The notes beneath the pieces were generated by a model. The model was given only the letters and a program-made list of their open reading frames with translations, ran no database searches and was not told where the DNA came from. A stretch of DNA of 64,000 nt from Paenibacillus sp. N3.4 (GTDB taxonomy: Bacteria > Bacillota > Bacilli > Paenibacillales > NBRC-103111), in assembly GCF_008017805.1 (NCBI RefSeq), contig NZ_VRTT01000026.1, positions 24,414 through 88,413 on the forward strand. The letters are read 5' to 3'. Position numbers and translations under genes: made by a program. Of the stretch, positions 35,569 through 45,329 are shown one piece after another. How positions within the stretch are numbered: the first letter of the stretch is position 1; each line of letters begins with the position of its first letter.

Positions 35569-35619
35569 TTGTAATGTTACAAATCGTATCCTATAATTGA
35601 TTTGTATACATATCGTAAC
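35569..35619 (+). promoter_or_regulatory. Promoter with two GATAC-type operators
   Basis: TTGTAA (35569-35574), 17 bp, TATAAT (35592-35597). Operator GTTACAAATCGTATC (35576-35590) sits in the spacer. A second, TATACATATCGTAAC (35605-35619), lies over the start site. Each deviates by one or two bases from GATAC-N5-GTATC. This is the clearest promoter context for the motif. Confidence 0.7.
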
Positions 35620-35655
35620 AAAAAGTTAAATACGAGAAATTAAGGGGGGAAGAAC

Positions 35656-35922
35656 ATGAATGTAGATATTGTATATTGTATTCAATGTAATTCAGTTATG
35701 GTGAAGGCAAATGCAAACATGATCTTTAAGACGGGCTTTTATCATACGACGATCCCACTTTGTCTCTGTAAATCGTGTGTTTTCACGGAGGAAAATAGGT
35801 TTAATATTGAAATTATTGGCAATTCACATAAATGTTATACGGATTTTGATCTGCCTTTGTCTTATCAAGTTCTAGGGGCATCTGTACATAAAGTTAACTC
35901 CCAGAAAGAAGTTTTTGCTTGA
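35656..35922 (+). CDS. Small CxxC protein of unknown function
   Basis: This 88-residue protein has YCIQC near residue 9 and LCLCKSC near 36, possibly four Cys ligands of a zinc ribbon or a redox site. No family is recognised. It is a one-gene unit with a strong AAGGGGGGAAG site and a promoter containing two GATAC-type operators. That places it in the same inferred regulon as the integrase-like and SinI-like genes. A bidirectional terminator follows. Confidence 0.65.
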   Translation: MNVDIVYCIQCNSVMVKANANMIFKTGFYHTTIPLCLCKSCVFTEENRFNIEIIGNSHKCYTDFDLPLSYQVLGASVHKVNSQKEVFA

Positions 35923-35950
35923 ACATACGAATTAAGGGCATGAAAATTCC

Positions 35951-35991
35951 AAAAAGCCGTCTCTCTTAGTGAAAAAGTGGAGCGGCTTTTT
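35951..35991. terminator. Bidirectional terminator
   Basis: AAAAAGCCG (35951-35959) pairs with CGGCTTTTT (35983-35991) between convergent genes. Confidence 0.75.
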
Positions 35992-36001
35992 GTCCTTTCT
36001 A

Positions 36002-36430
36002 TTACTGCAACAAATGCTTATAAGCACTATAATCAATCTGTTGCTTCTCCAAAAAGCTAGTCAAGCTTTTATAGTCGCGTCGTGGCGTCGCCAAAATATA
36101 TCCTTCGATACAATGCTCCCGTGTTACTTCTTTTGCGCCATCTTCCAAAGCAACTTGACCAATTCTGGCAGCGATCGAGTGCTTCGCAATATCCCGGAAC
36201 GCTGTAGGTACAGGGGATACCAACTGGTCTAAAAATGTTTTGGAATCATTTGTCCAAAGGTGTCGAGAGTTGTCCACGTAGTGATTTTGCCAGTCGAGCT
36301 TGGATTTACCGTCTTCTTTAGGCAGTACTTTGAGAAATTTCCGAAACATGAAATAGCCGCCGATCGTCATGAAAAAAAGTAGGACACATACCCAAAAAAT
36401 GATAAACCACATGAAAAAGTCATTGCCCAT
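36002..36430 (-). CDS. DUF2621 family membrane protein (YneK-like)
   Basis: This 142-residue protein has one N-terminal membrane helix (FFMWFIIFWVCVLLFFMTIG). Its cytoplasmic domain contains LVSPVPTAFRDIAKHSIAAR and REHCIEGYILATPRRDYKSL, characteristic of the DUF2621 family found in spore formers (B. subtilis YneK). The function is unknown. It is transcribed away from nfo. Confidence 0.85.
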   Translation of the reverse strand: MGNDFFMWFIIFWVCVLLFFMTIGGYFMFRKFLKVLPKEDGKSKLDWQNHYVDNSRHLWTNDSKTFLDQLVSPVPTAFRDIAKHSIAARIGQVALEDGAKEVTREHCIEGYILATPRRDYKSLTSFLEKQQIDYSAYKHLLQ

Positions 36431-36550
36431 TTATTTGTCACCTCACTATTTTACATCGTTATATGAAATGAATTATATCAAATTTCTAGATTTCTTGCGA
36501 CAATCCGAGTAAAATAAGAAGATAGTGAACACGAAAAGGAGTAATTGATT

Positions 36551-37678
36551 ATGCCGAAAATTGGTTCGCACGTTTCGTTCTCAGATAAAGGTCTGTTAAA
36601 TGCGGCTGAAGAAGCCATTTCATACGGATCATCTACATTTATGATATACACGGGGGCTCCGCAAAATACGCGCCGCAAACCGATCGAAGATCAATATATT
36701 GAAGAAGGGAAAGCACTAATGGACAAGCATGCGATTCATGAAATCGTCGTGCATGCTCCATACATTATCAATCTAGGGTCTTATAAGGAAGATACGTTTG
36801 ATTTAGCCGTTCGTTTCCTACAAGAAGAAATTCGTCGAACGGATTATATCGGTGTACGCAATATTGTTCTTCACCCTGGTGCTTACACAGACAAAGACGC
36901 TGAGTATGGGATTGCCCGTATTGCTGAAGGCTTGAACAAAGTGCTCGCCGGAGTGAAAGATACGAACGTCAACATCGCGCTGGAAACGATGGCAGGCAAA
37001 GGGACAGAGATCGGTAGAAGCTTTGAGGAAATCGCGGCTATCATGGACAAAGTAGCGGATAACGGCAAGCTGACTGTATGTATGGATACATGCCACATTC
37101 ATGATGCTGGTTATGACATTGTTAATGATCTTGACGGTGTTCTGGATCATTTTGACCGTGTAGTGGGCATAAACAAGCTGGGCGTTATTCACTTGAATGA
37201 TAGTAAAAATCCTCGCGGAGCAAGTAAAGACCGTCACGCGCCTTTAGGTTCAGGTTGGATTGGTTTCCAAGCCATGAATAACGTGGCTCGTCACGAGAAG
37301 TTACAACATCTGCCTATGATTCTGGAAACGCCTTGGATCGGTAAAGAAGACAAAACCCAACGTCCTATGTACGAGGTTGAGATTGCGCTGCTTTCGGGTA
37401 ATTTAAGTGGACGCTTTGGCGGGGAGTTCCTAGATCAAGTCGAGAGAATCGATCATTTGTTTGGGAAAAAGGATATTCATTATCGTGATTTTATTTTGAA
37501 TACATGGGATATTTTGAAAAACGATGCGAAAGCGAAGAAAGCGGACGGACGCGAGCCGCTGGAGCGACTGTACGACATCGTGCATGAAGAGGGTCTATTG
37601 CCTGAGCTTAGCGAGGAGCAAATCAATCAACGTCTGACCGTATGGCTCGCTGGTCAAGAAGTGCTCAAGCAAGCTTAA
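36551..37678 (+). CDS. nfo: Endonuclease IV with C-terminal extension
   Basis: This 375-residue AP endonuclease of the TIM-barrel Nfo family has [34 protein letters not shown] and DRHAPLGSG, which carry the three-zinc ligands. It cuts DNA at abasic sites in base-excision repair and in spore DNA repair. Bacillus homologues are near 297 residues. Here about 75 extra residues (from [13 protein letters not shown]) follow the catalytic core. ATG 36551 has AAGGAG 9 bp upstream; the TTG at 36545 is too close to it. Confidence 0.93.
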   Translation: MPKIGSHVSFSDKGLLNAAEEAISYGSSTFMIYTGAPQNTRRKPIEDQYIEEGKALMDKHAIHEIVVHAPYIINLGSYKEDTFDLAVRFLQEEIRRTDYIGVRNIVLHPGAYTDKDAEYGIARIAEGLNKVLAGVKDTNVNIALETMAGKGTEIGRSFEEIAAIMDKVADNGKLTVCMDTCHIHDAGYDIVNDLDGVLDHFDRVVGINKLGVIHLNDSKNPRGASKDRHAPLGSGWIGFQAMNNVARHEKLQHLPMILETPWIGKEDKTQRPMYEVEIALLSGNLSGRFGGEFLDQVERIDHLFGKKDIHYRDFILNTWDILKNDAKAKKADGREPLERLYDIVHEEGLLPELSEEQINQRLTVWLAGQEVLKQA

Positions 37679-37747
37679 GTTAGAGGCAGATAAGATTGAA
37701 TGCTTACGAAGAAAGTTTTTCTGACGGAAAAGTCTTAGGGGGTTAAC

Positions 37748-38617
37748 ATGGAACGAGGAAACAACATAAACAGAGCGAGAATGCTTATTTCTTGCCCGGA
37801 TCAGCCGGGTATTGTAGCGGCAGTTTCGCATTTCTTATTCGAATATGGTGCGAATATCGTGCAATCCGATCAATATACGATGGACCCAGAGGGTGGTATG
37901 TTTTTCATTCGCATCGAGTTTGATTTAGAAGAGCTTGCTAACCGCGCTGAAAAGCTGAAGCAGGATTTTGCAAGTGTCGCTGAAAAATTCTCCATGGATT
38001 GGAGTCTTTCCTTGGCAAGTCAGAAGAAGCGAATTGCTATCTTCGTATCCAAGGAAGATCATGCCCTGCTTGAGCTGCTCTGGCACTGGCGTGCAGGTGA
38101 TCTCAACGCGGATATCGCGATGGTGATCAGTAATCATCCAGATATGCAATCGTTGGTAGAACCATTCGGAATACCTTATCATCATATTCCCGTAACAGCA
38201 GATACGAAAGATGAGGCTGAACGTCGCCAGTTAGAAGTGGTGGGAGACCAAGTTGATGCTATTGTGTTAGCTCGCTATATGCAGATCGTGTCGCCATCTT
38301 TTATTAAACACTATGCGAATCGAATTATTAACATTCACCACTCCTTCCTACCGGCATTTGTTGGCGGGAAGCCTTACGCGCAGGCACATAATCGCGGGGT
38401 GAAAATCATTGGAGCCACCGCTCACTACGTGACGGAGGAACTAGACGGTGGACCCATCATTGAACAGGACGTTCAGCGTGTAAGCCATCGCGATAACGTG
38501 GAAGATTTGAAGCGGATCGGTCGTCACATCGAGCGTATTGTTCTCGCTAGAGCTGTATCGTGGCATGTGGAAGATCGCATTATCGTCCATAACAATAAGA
38601 CGGTTGTGTTTAACTAA
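37748..38617 (+). CDS. purU: Formyltetrahydrofolate deformylase
   Basis: This 289-residue protein has an N-terminal ACT domain (LISCPDQPGIVAAVSHFLFE) and a formyltransferase-like C-terminal domain with LARYMQIVSPSF, INIHHSFLPAFVGGKPY and GATAHYVTEELDGGPIIEQD, the PurU catalytic Asn/His/Asp set. It hydrolyses 10-formyl-THF to formate and THF. A TAGGGGG site precedes the ATG; a terminator is at 38629-38663. Confidence 0.95.
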   Translation: MERGNNINRARMLISCPDQPGIVAAVSHFLFEYGANIVQSDQYTMDPEGGMFFIRIEFDLEELANRAEKLKQDFASVAEKFSMDWSLSLASQKKRIAIFVSKEDHALLELLWHWRAGDLNADIAMVISNHPDMQSLVEPFGIPYHHIPVTADTKDEAERRQLEVVGDQVDAIVLARYMQIVSPSFIKHYANRIINIHHSFLPAFVGGKPYAQAHNRGVKIIGATAHYVTEELDGGPIIEQDVQRVSHRDNVEDLKRIGRHIERIVLARAVSWHVEDRIIVHNNKTVVFN

Positions 38618-38628
38618 ACGGAATGACG

Positions 38629-38663
38629 GGTTGGATCCTTTACATGGATTCAGCCTTTTTTTT
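38629..38663 (+). terminator. Terminator after purU
   Basis: GGTTGGATCC (38629-38638) pairs throughout with GGATTCAGCC (38646-38655), with two G-U pairs, followed by eight T residues. Confidence 0.85.
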
Positions 38664-38849
38664 ATACAAATTCAAACTTCTCATAAGTTAAATGAATGAT
38701 TTCTCTCTATTACAAGAAAATAATGAATTCAGTGGTTTATTGTGGCAAAGCCTCAAAGCAAATGGTACAATAATGCAAGCGAGAAAAGTCACTTGTATGT
38801 ACAAGTAGTTAAATGATGAAACTATAGAAATGTAGGAGGGAATTTTCGA

Positions 38850-40871
38850 ATGACAGCAGCAAACCAAACTATTGAACAATTAGCCGTTAATACGATCCGT
38901 ACTTTAGGTATCGATGCCATTGAGAAAGCAAATTCAGGCCACCCTGGTATGGTAATGGGGGCTGCTCCGATGGCTTACGTACTATGGAAACAGCATATGA
39001 AACACAATCCTGCGAATCCGAAATGGGTCAACCGCGACCGTTTTGTCTTGTCTGCAGGACACGGATCCATGCTGTTATACAGCCTGCTTCACCTTTGCGG
39101 GTACGACCTGCCGATGGAAGAGATTAAGAACTTTCGCCAGTGGGGAAGCAAGACTCCAGGACATCCGGAGTATGGCCACACAGCTGGTGTTGATGCAACG
39201 ACGGGTCCTCTTGGACAAGGGGTTGGTATGGCGGTTGGTATGGCCATGGCAGAAGCTCATTTGAGAGAGACTTACAATAAAGAGAACTTCCCTGTTATCG
39301 ATCACTACACCTATGCGATTTGTGGCGATGGCGATATGATGGAAGGCGTTTCCTCTGAAGCGGCATCTTTGGCTGCTCACCTTAAACTAGGTAAATTAAT
39401 CATGATGTATGATTCCAATGATATTTCCCTTGATGGTGAATTGAACATGGCTTTTTCCGAAAATGTACAGAAGCGTTTTGAAGCTTACGGCTGGCAAGTG
39501 CTGCGCGTAGAAGAGCAGAACGATCTTGCTGCGATCTCCAAAGCGATTGCTGATGCAAAAGCGGATACAACGCGTCCTACGCTGATTGAAGTGAAAACAA
39601 CCATTGGTTTCGGCAGCCCGAACAAAGGTGGTAAAGGCGGTCACGTAGGTCCTCACGGTTCCCCGCTTGGTGGCAGTGAAGTGAAATTGACCAAACAAGC
39701 ATACGGCTGGCCGGAAGAGCCGGACTTCCTTGTTCCGGACGAAGTAAGAGCTCATTATGCAGCAATTAAAGTCGAAGGCGCTGCAGCAGAACAAGCTTGG
39801 AGCAGCTTGCTGAACGATTACATCAAAGCATACCCAGAGCTTGGCAACCAGTTCACGGCAGCTGTGAATAATGAACTGCCTGCTGGATGGGATGCAGACC
39901 TTCCTGTTTACAGCACATCGGACAAGCCGCTTGCTACGCGTGCAGCTTCCGGTAATGCTATTAATGCAATTGCGGGCAAATTGCCGCAATTGATTGGCGG
40001 TTCCGCTGACCTTGCAAGCTCGAACAACACGATGATCAAAGGCGAAATAAACTATTCAGCAAGCAACTACGCAGGCCGCAACCTATGGTTTGGTGTACGT
40101 GAGTTCGGTATGGGTACAGCGCTGAACGGTATGGCTTTACATGGCGGTCTTAAAGTATACGGAGCCACATTCTTCGTATTCTCCGACTACTTGCGCGCAT
40201 CTATTCGTTTGGCAGCTCTTATGCAGCTTCCTGTGATCTACGTTCTGACCCATGACAGTATTGCGGTTGGTGAAGACGGACCTACGCATGAGCCGGTTGA
40301 ACAACTGCCAGCGCTTCGCGTTATTCCGGGCATCACCGTTATTCGTCCTGCGGATGCTAACGAGACATCAGAAGCATGGCGCTATGCGTTGTCCCAAGCA
40401 ACAGGTCCTGTTGCACTCGTCTTGACTCGTCAAAACCTGCCGATTCTTGAAGGCGCAGTGGAAGGTGCCAAAGCGAACTTGAGCAAAGGTGGATATGTCG
40501 TGTCCGAAGCTGCTAACGGTAAGCCGGATGCACAAATCCTTGCAACAGGTTCCGAAGTACAGCTCGCTGTAGCTGCTCAGAAGCTGCTGCAAGAAGAAGG
40601 CATTAACGTACGCGTCGTAAGCTTGCCAAGCTTAGAGCTATTCGAGAAACAGTCCAAAGAATACAAAGATTCCGTTATTCTTCCTGATGTGAAAAAACGT
40701 CTTGCGGTTGAAATGGCGTACCCACTTGGTTGGGAACGTTATGTGGGTGACCAAGGTTCGATCCTCGGAATCTCCACATTCGGAGCCTCCGCGCCTGGTG
40801 ATGTTGTGCTCAAAGAATACGGCTTCTCACCTGAGAATGTTGTAGCGAGAGTGAAAGCATTGCTCGGTTAA
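38850..40871 (+). CDS. tkt: Transketolase
   Basis: This 673-residue thiamine-diphosphate enzyme has the N-terminal [12 protein letters not shown], the cofactor motif [20 protein letters not shown] with [12 protein letters not shown], the pyrimidine-domain [18 protein letters not shown] and [20 protein letters not shown]. It links glycolysis and the pentose phosphate pathway. AGGAGGG precedes the ATG; it is a single-gene unit. Confidence 0.97.
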   Translation: MTAANQTIEQLAVNTIRTLGIDAIEKANSGHPGMVMGAAPMAYVLWKQHMKHNPANPKWVNRDRFVLSAGHGSMLLYSLLHLCGYDLPMEEIKNFRQWGSKTPGHPEYGHTAGVDATTGPLGQGVGMAVGMAMAEAHLRETYNKENFPVIDHYTYAICGDGDMMEGVSSEAASLAAHLKLGKLIMMYDSNDISLDGELNMAFSENVQKRFEAYGWQVLRVEEQNDLAAISKAIADAKADTTRPTLIEVKTTIGFGSPNKGGKGGHVGPHGSPLGGSEVKLTKQAYGWPEEPDFLVPDEVRAHYAAIKVEGAAAEQAWSSLLNDYIKAYPELGNQFTAAVNNELPAGWDADLPVYSTSDKPLATRAASGNAINAIAGKLPQLIGGSADLASSNNTMIKGEINYSASNYAGRNLWFGVREFGMGTALNGMALHGGLKVYGATFFVFSDYLRASIRLAALMQLPVIYVLTHDSIAVGEDGPTHEPVEQLPALRVIPGITVIRPADANETSEAWRYALSQATGPVALVLTRQNLPILEGAVEGAKANLSKGGYVVSEAANGKPDAQILATGSEVQLAVAAQKLLQEEGINVRVVSLPSLELFEKQSKEYKDSVILPDVKKRLAVEMAYPLGWERYVGDQGSILGISTFGASAPGDVVLKEYGFSPENVVARVKALLG

Positions 40872-40964
40872 TAAAGAGAGCAAAGGTATCAAGAGACTTC
40901 GCACCGCGCAGGCTTGACTGAAATTTAAGCGCGATGCGAGCGAGCCTAACTCGTATAACAAACA

Positions 40965-41002
40965 GCCATTGCACGCCTGGTGCGTGCATGGCTTTATTTT
41001 TA
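40965..41002 (+). terminator. Terminator after tkt
   Basis: GCCATTGCACGC pairs with GCGTGCATGGC (one bulge) around CTGGT, followed by TTTATTTTT. Confidence 0.8.
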
Positions 41003-41057
41003 GTAGATAAGAAAGTATAAGTTGTATACTTTTGCTTCGCATCTACCTTGACAAACG

Positions 41058-41078
41058 CGTCGTCCTAGAAGGACGACG
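41058..41078. promoter_or_regulatory. Perfect 9-bp hairpin upstream of ppnP
   Basis: CGTCGTCCT-AGA-AGGACGACG lies about 35 bp before the ppnP start, 4 bp after a TTGACA. No T-tract follows, so it is not a simple terminator. It may be an operator or a 5' leader structure. Confidence 0.5.
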
Positions 41079-41113
41079 AAGTCGTTTATTCTTGGTTAAC
41101 TTGAGGGGGAAAT

Positions 41114-41437
41114 ATGTCCATGTCCAGCTTTGAAAATGTAACTGTATTAACGAAAGCCAATGTTTATTTCGACGGTAAAGTCACCAGTCGCACTGTGCAG
41201 TTTGCAGACGGCACCAAAAAAACACTCGGCATTTTACTTCCGGGCGAGTATGAGTTTGGAACAGATGTGAAAGAAATTATGGAAATCCAAGCCGGTGAGC
41301 TGAACGTTTTGCTGCCTGGCAGCAGCGAGTGGATTACGATCAATGGAGAAGGCGAATTTACAGTTCCTGCGAACTCGAAATTCAAGCTTGAAGTGAAAAC
41401 AGTAAGCGATTATATTTGCTCTTATATTAGCGAGTAA
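41114..41437 (+). CDS. ppnP: Pyrimidine/purine nucleoside phosphorylase (DUF1255, YaiE-type)
   Basis: This 107-residue single-cupin protein has [33 protein letters not shown] and [13 protein letters not shown], matching the PpnP family along its length. The family phosphorolyses several nucleosides to base and ribose-1-phosphate. The likely start is the first ATG behind GAGGGGGAAAT, although the second Met two codons later also fits. A terminator follows. Confidence 0.9.
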   Translation: MSMSSFENVTVLTKANVYFDGKVTSRTVQFADGTKKTLGILLPGEYEFGTDVKEIMEIQAGELNVLLPGSSEWITINGEGEFTVPANSKFKLEVKTVSDYICSYISE

Positions 41438-41467
41438 TTGGTTCCGAGCCGTTCGCGGCGCCGATTC

Positions 41468-41527
41468 AAAAACCCGTTCTTCCATCGGACTATGCATACA
41501 CTGGTCCAAGTGAAGAACGGGTTTTTT
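41468..41527 (+). terminator. Terminator after ppnP
   Basis: AAAAACCCGTTCTTC (41468-41482) pairs with GAAGAACGGGTTTTTT (41512-41527). Confidence 0.8.
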
Positions 41528-41619
41528 ATGCTGTCTTACAAAAAACGGAAAGGATACGCAGCATATATAGTGTTTCTTCATCGTGCAGCGGATAAGTAAC
41601 GCCGCTAAATATCAGAAAT

Positions 41620-41658
41620 AACCTACCTTCTTCCCACTGGCGGGAAAGAAGGTAGGTT
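41620..41658 (-). terminator. Terminator after the dehydrogenase-PilZ gene
   Basis: AACCTACCTTCTTCCC pairs with GGGAAAGAAGGTAGGTT around ACTGGC; on the minus strand it lies about 40 bp after the stop and is followed by a T-rich tract. Confidence 0.7.
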
Positions 41659-41696
41659 TGGTTTGTTAGAACCAGAACTTATACGTTTAGAAACGG

Positions 41697-42980
41697 CTAC
41701 AGCGCATATTCAATATGATCCTCAATATACTGCTCCAATTTGATCCGCACATAAGGCGGCAAACCGGAAAGCATACAGCCGTAACGGAATTCGGAGCCAT
41801 TGGTTTCGATCCGAATGACGCGCGCCGTGATCGGGGGAAGCTCCGCTTCCTGCGGGAAGTGAATGACGATGAACATGTCCGGCGCCAAGGGTGAGCTGGA
41901 TGTGATTTGCAGTCCGCTCTCTGACAAGTCAAAGAGTGTGCCGTCGATGTTCTGCCCGGAGAAAGAGCCTTCCTGCTCCCACTGATAAATAGAGAGCTTC
42001 AGTCTGATGTCGAGCTTCACGCGCATGTTCCGGCGGCGCTCGCGGCCGGAAAGTGGAGAAGCCGGCGTTTCCTCAACGGAGAGGGACTCCTTCTCTCTAC
42101 TTACAGCTTGTCCGATCCAATCCTCGTAGCATTGAATAACAGCGCTTAGGTCCTCTTCGCCGAGTCCTTTGCTGAGGCCCATCTGGATCAAGCCTGTCGC
42201 TGCTTGCAGCATAGGAGCGGGCATTTGGAACTTGCTTGTTAGCTCTTGAGCAAGCACCAGGTCCTTCAGCATCAGCTTCAGGGAGAATTGATTGCTGAAG
42301 TCTCGATCGAGGATCTTGTCGGCCTTCAGCTCGACCTGCTTGCTGTTGGCTCCTCCGGAGCGCACGATCTCGAGGAACTGAACAGGATTGATGCCTGCTT
42401 TGGTTGCAATGGACAGTCCTTCGGCCAAACCGACTAAATTAATGCCCACCATCGTGTTATGGGCAATCTTGGCATAAGAGCCAGAGCCGGACGGTCCCAG
42501 ATATAGGGCCTTGCTGCCAAGCGCAAGGAGTAAGTCTTTGTGCTCGTCGAATACCTCCTTGTTACCGCCAACCATGAAGGTCAGTGTGCCGGCTTCAGCA
42601 GCAGGCTTGGTGCCAGTGACAGGCGCATCGAGGAAGTCAACAAAATGAGCCTCAAGCTCCTCAGCCAGCTTCTGACTGGTTTGTGCAGCTACTGTACTGG
42701 AGTCAATAATCGTAAGTGCTGGATGAAGTCCGCTTAAAATCCCTTGTTCGCTATAAAAAGTGTCTAGTAAAGCAGCGTCATTGCTAAGCATGGTGAAGAG
42801 TACATCTGAACTTTTGGCCGCTTCTGCCGGTGTTCTTGCCAGTTCAGCACCAAGACGCACTAATTCGTTTGCTTTCTCTGTCGTTCGATTATATACCGTA
42901 ACCATATAACCTTTTTTGATCAGGTTAGCTGCCATGGGATTACCCATTGTGCCAAGTCCAATAAAGCCGATACGTTTCAT
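41697..42980 (-). CDS. 3-hydroxyisobutyrate dehydrogenase-family protein fused to a PilZ domain
   Basis: This 427-residue protein has two parts. Residues 1 to about 290 are a beta-hydroxyacid dehydrogenase: NAD(P) motif GFIGLGTMGNPMAANL, DAPVTGTKPAAEAGTL with the substrate loop, the catalytic-type Lys region GSYAKIAHNTMVGINLV. From about residue 313 there is a PilZ domain with the c-di-GMP motif RRNMR (RxxxR) and DLSESG (DxSxxG). The linker is continuous and low-complexity, so the fusion is in one frame. This suggests an enzyme whose activity or location responds to c-di-GMP. ATG 42980 has GAGGTG 7 bp upstream; the TTG at 42986 is less likely. Confidence 0.9.
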   Translation of the reverse strand: MKRIGFIGLGTMGNPMAANLIKKGYMVTVYNRTTEKANELVRLGAELARTPAEAAKSSDVLFTMLSNDAALLDTFYSEQGILSGLHPALTIIDSSTVAAQTSQKLAEELEAHFVDFLDAPVTGTKPAAEAGTLTFMVGGNKEVFDEHKDLLLALGSKALYLGPSGSGSYAKIAHNTMVGINLVGLAEGLSIATKAGINPVQFLEIVRSGGANSKQVELKADKILDRDFSNQFSLKLMLKDLVLAQELTSKFQMPAPMLQAATGLIQMGLSKGLGEEDLSAVIQCYEDWIGQAVSREKESLSVEETPASPLSGRERRRNMRVKLDIRLKLSIYQWEQEGSFSGQNIDGTLFDLSESGLQITSSSPLAPDMFIVIHFPQEAELPPITARVIRIETNGSEFRYGCMLSGLPPYVRIKLEQYIEDHIEYAL

Positions 42981-43042
42981 GTACAATCACCTCTAACTTT
43001 CATTTTATCATGGGAATTCCTACCTGTGAATGCCTTCTTTAC

Positions 43043-43071
43043 TTGCATTTATGTGGGCAAATAAGTATGCT
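43043..43071 (+). promoter_or_regulatory. Promoter of pgi
   Basis: TTGCAT (43043-43048), 17 bp, TATGCT (43066-43071). It lies downstream of the longest possible start codon, so translation must begin at GTG 43108. Confidence 0.6.
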
Positions 43072-43107
43072 AGGAAAAGGAAAAAAATAGAGGTGGAGGC
43101 GAGTTTA

Positions 43108-44463
43108 GTGAGTAACAAACTACATTTTGACTACAGCAAAGCGTTATCCTTCTTATCCCAACATGAAGTGGATTATTTATCTGCTCAAGTAGAATTGGCG
43201 CATAATCAGCTTCACAACAAAACAGGTGCAGGCTCCGATTACTTAGGATGGGTGGATCTTCCTGAGAACTATAACCGTGAGGAATTTGCCCGCATTCAAG
43301 CCTCAGCTAAGCAAATTCAATCTGATTCGGACGCATTAGTCGTGATCGGGATTGGCGGTTCCTATCTGGGTGCTCGCGCAGCAATTGAGATGCTTTCTCA
43401 TTCATTCTATAACATTTTGCCTAAAGATAAACGCAAGACTCCGGAAATTTATTTCGTTGGAAACAACATCAGCTCTACATACGTAACTCACCTGCTTCAA
43501 GCACTTGAAGGCAAAGATTTCTCGGTGAACGTGATCTCGAAATCCGGTACAACAACAGAACCGGCGATTGCTTTCCGTATTTTCCGTGAATTACTGGAGA
43601 AGAAGTATGGGAAGGAAGCTGCTCGCAAACGGATCTACGCAACAACGGATCAAGAGAAGGGCGCACTTAAAACACTGGCAACAGCTGAAGGCTACGAAAG
43701 TTTTGTGATTCCGGATGATGTAGGCGGGCGTTACTCCGTACTAACGGCAGTTGGCCTATTGCCAATCGCAACGGCCGGCATTGATGTAGAGGCGATCATG
43801 AAAGGTGCAGCAGACGCACAGCATGAGTTCTCCAATCCCAAATTAAGCGAAAATCAGAGCTACCAATACGCAGCTGTGCGTAACGCGCTTTACCGCAAAG
43901 GCAAAACGATCGAAATTCTTGTGAATTATGAGCCATCGCTGCACTTCGTTTCCGAATGGTGGAAGCAATTGTTCGGTGAGAGTGAAGGGAAAGACTATAA
44001 AGGGATTTATCCTGCTTCAGTAGACTTCTCAACGGATCTGCACTCCATGGGCCAATTCGTTCAAGACGGTAATCGTATTCTGTTCGAAACGGTCATTCAA
44101 GTCGATCAAGTGGCTGATCATATTACGATTGGTACGGATGCGGACGATTTGGACGGGCTGAACTTCCTTAGTGGTCAAACGATGGACTTCGTGAATAAGA
44201 AAGCTTTTCAAGGTACGATGCTGGCTCATACGGACGGAAATGTCCCTAATCTGATCGTAACGCTGCCGGATATGACACCTTATTCTTTCGGATACATGGT
44301 GTATTTCTTCGAGAAAGCTTGCGGAATTAGCGGATATCTTCTTGGTGTGAATCCTTTTGACCAACCTGGCGTTGAAGCTTATAAAAAGAACATGTTCGCG
44401 CTTTTGGGCAAACCGGGCTACGAGAAGGAAAAAGCGGAGCTGGAAGCACGCTTACAACAATAA
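43108..44463 (+). CDS. pgi: Glucose-6-phosphate isomerase
   Basis: This 451-residue enzyme, the length of B. subtilis Pgi (about 450), starts [14 protein letters not shown] with a GTG 7 bp after GGTGGAGG. It has two SIS domains with [33 protein letters not shown] and the [13 protein letters not shown] signature, and the [12 protein letters not shown] block near the end. It links glucose-6-phosphate and fructose-6-phosphate and so feeds both glycolysis and GlmS. Confidence 0.97.
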   Translation: MSNKLHFDYSKALSFLSQHEVDYLSAQVELAHNQLHNKTGAGSDYLGWVDLPENYNREEFARIQASAKQIQSDSDALVVIGIGGSYLGARAAIEMLSHSFYNILPKDKRKTPEIYFVGNNISSTYVTHLLQALEGKDFSVNVISKSGTTTEPAIAFRIFRELLEKKYGKEAARKRIYATTDQEKGALKTLATAEGYESFVIPDDVGGRYSVLTAVGLLPIATAGIDVEAIMKGAADAQHEFSNPKLSENQSYQYAAVRNALYRKGKTIEILVNYEPSLHFVSEWWKQLFGESEGKDYKGIYPASVDFSTDLHSMGQFVQDGNRILFETVIQVDQVADHITIGTDADDLDGLNFLSGQTMDFVNKKAFQGTMLAHTDGNVPNLIVTLPDMTPYSFGYMVYFFEKACGISGYLLGVNPFDQPGVEAYKKNMFALLGKPGYEKEKAELEARLQQ

Positions 44464-44481
44464 GACACGTATGGAATTGCC

Positions 44482-44517
44482 AAAAACGACCAATCCTATC
44501 GGGTAGGTCGTTTTTTT
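44482..44517 (+). terminator. Terminator after pgi
   Basis: AAAAACGACC (44482-44491) pairs with GGTCGTTTTTTT (44506-44517). Confidence 0.85.
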
Positions 44518-44631
44518 GTTCGAAAAATCCCATTATTTGTATGGTAAATTTTCTTTCTATATTGTCGAAGTGAAAGGTTGTGTGTAGAATATAATGAAAC
44601 AGATGTTTCCTTCTACCATGAAAGGTCGGCT

Positions 44632-45273
44632 ATGCTAGCACATTTCAAAACAGTCCAATCGTACGGGTCGTCGGAAATTATCATTAAGAAGTCGCGTTTC
44701 ATCGGCCATGCCAAGCCGGTATATTCCGAAGAAGAAGCTATTCTATTTATTGAAGCTATTAAGAAAGAACATAAAGTGGCTACGCATAACTGTTCTGCCT
44801 ATGTAATCGGAGAGAGGGATCAGATCCAGAAGCAGTCTGATGACGGGGAACCGAGCGGTACGGCGGGCAAGCCGATTTTGGAAGTTATAAAGCATCAAGG
44901 ACTCAAGAATATTGCCGTAGTCGTTACACGTTATTTCGGTGGCATTATGCTAGGCGCTGGGGGACTCATTCGCGCTTATACAGATGGAGCCGTAGTAGGT
45001 ATTGAAGCAGCGGAGCCTATCTATAAAGTCAATCACCAACAAGTGTTGATTGAGGTCGATTATACATGGTATGGCAAACTAGAGAATGAGCTTCGTAATC
45101 AGGGTATGCTTCTGGGGGAGATTCAATTTACGGATAAAGTGACCGTAACCTGTTTTCCGCTGGCTGCAGAAGCTGAGTCATTCATGAGTTGGGCAACGGA
45201 TGTTACACAAGGACAAAGCGTAATTATTTCAGGGGAACACGCATACATCGTTCATAAGAATCTGCCTCTATAG
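44632..45273 (+). CDS. YigZ/IMPACT family protein (YvyE-like)
   Basis: This 213-residue protein has the N-terminal UPF0029 domain with IIKKSRFIGHAKPV, ATHNCSAYVIGE, DDGEPSGTAGKPILEVI and TRYFGGIMLGAGGLIRAYTD, then a DUF1949-type ferredoxin-like end. The family is linked to translation control (IMPACT/YIH1); the bacterial role is unclear. ATG 44632 is preferred because it gives the family length and has GAAAGG just upstream. Confidence 0.92.
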   Translation: MLAHFKTVQSYGSSEIIIKKSRFIGHAKPVYSEEEAILFIEAIKKEHKVATHNCSAYVIGERDQIQKQSDDGEPSGTAGKPILEVIKHQGLKNIAVVVTRYFGGIMLGAGGLIRAYTDGAVVGIEAAEPIYKVNHQQVLIEVDYTWYGKLENELRNQGMLLGEIQFTDKVTVTCFPLAAEAESFMSWATDVTQGQSVIISGEHAYIVHKNLPL

Positions 45274-45329
45274 GCAGGTTCAAGCCCCAACTACAATTTC
45301 ATAACAGCTAAGGATGCGGAGGGATAGGA

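Noticed and set aside
39396..39989. Minus-strand open frame of 197 codons inside tkt
   Set aside because: Antisense shadow in a high-quality transketolase gene.
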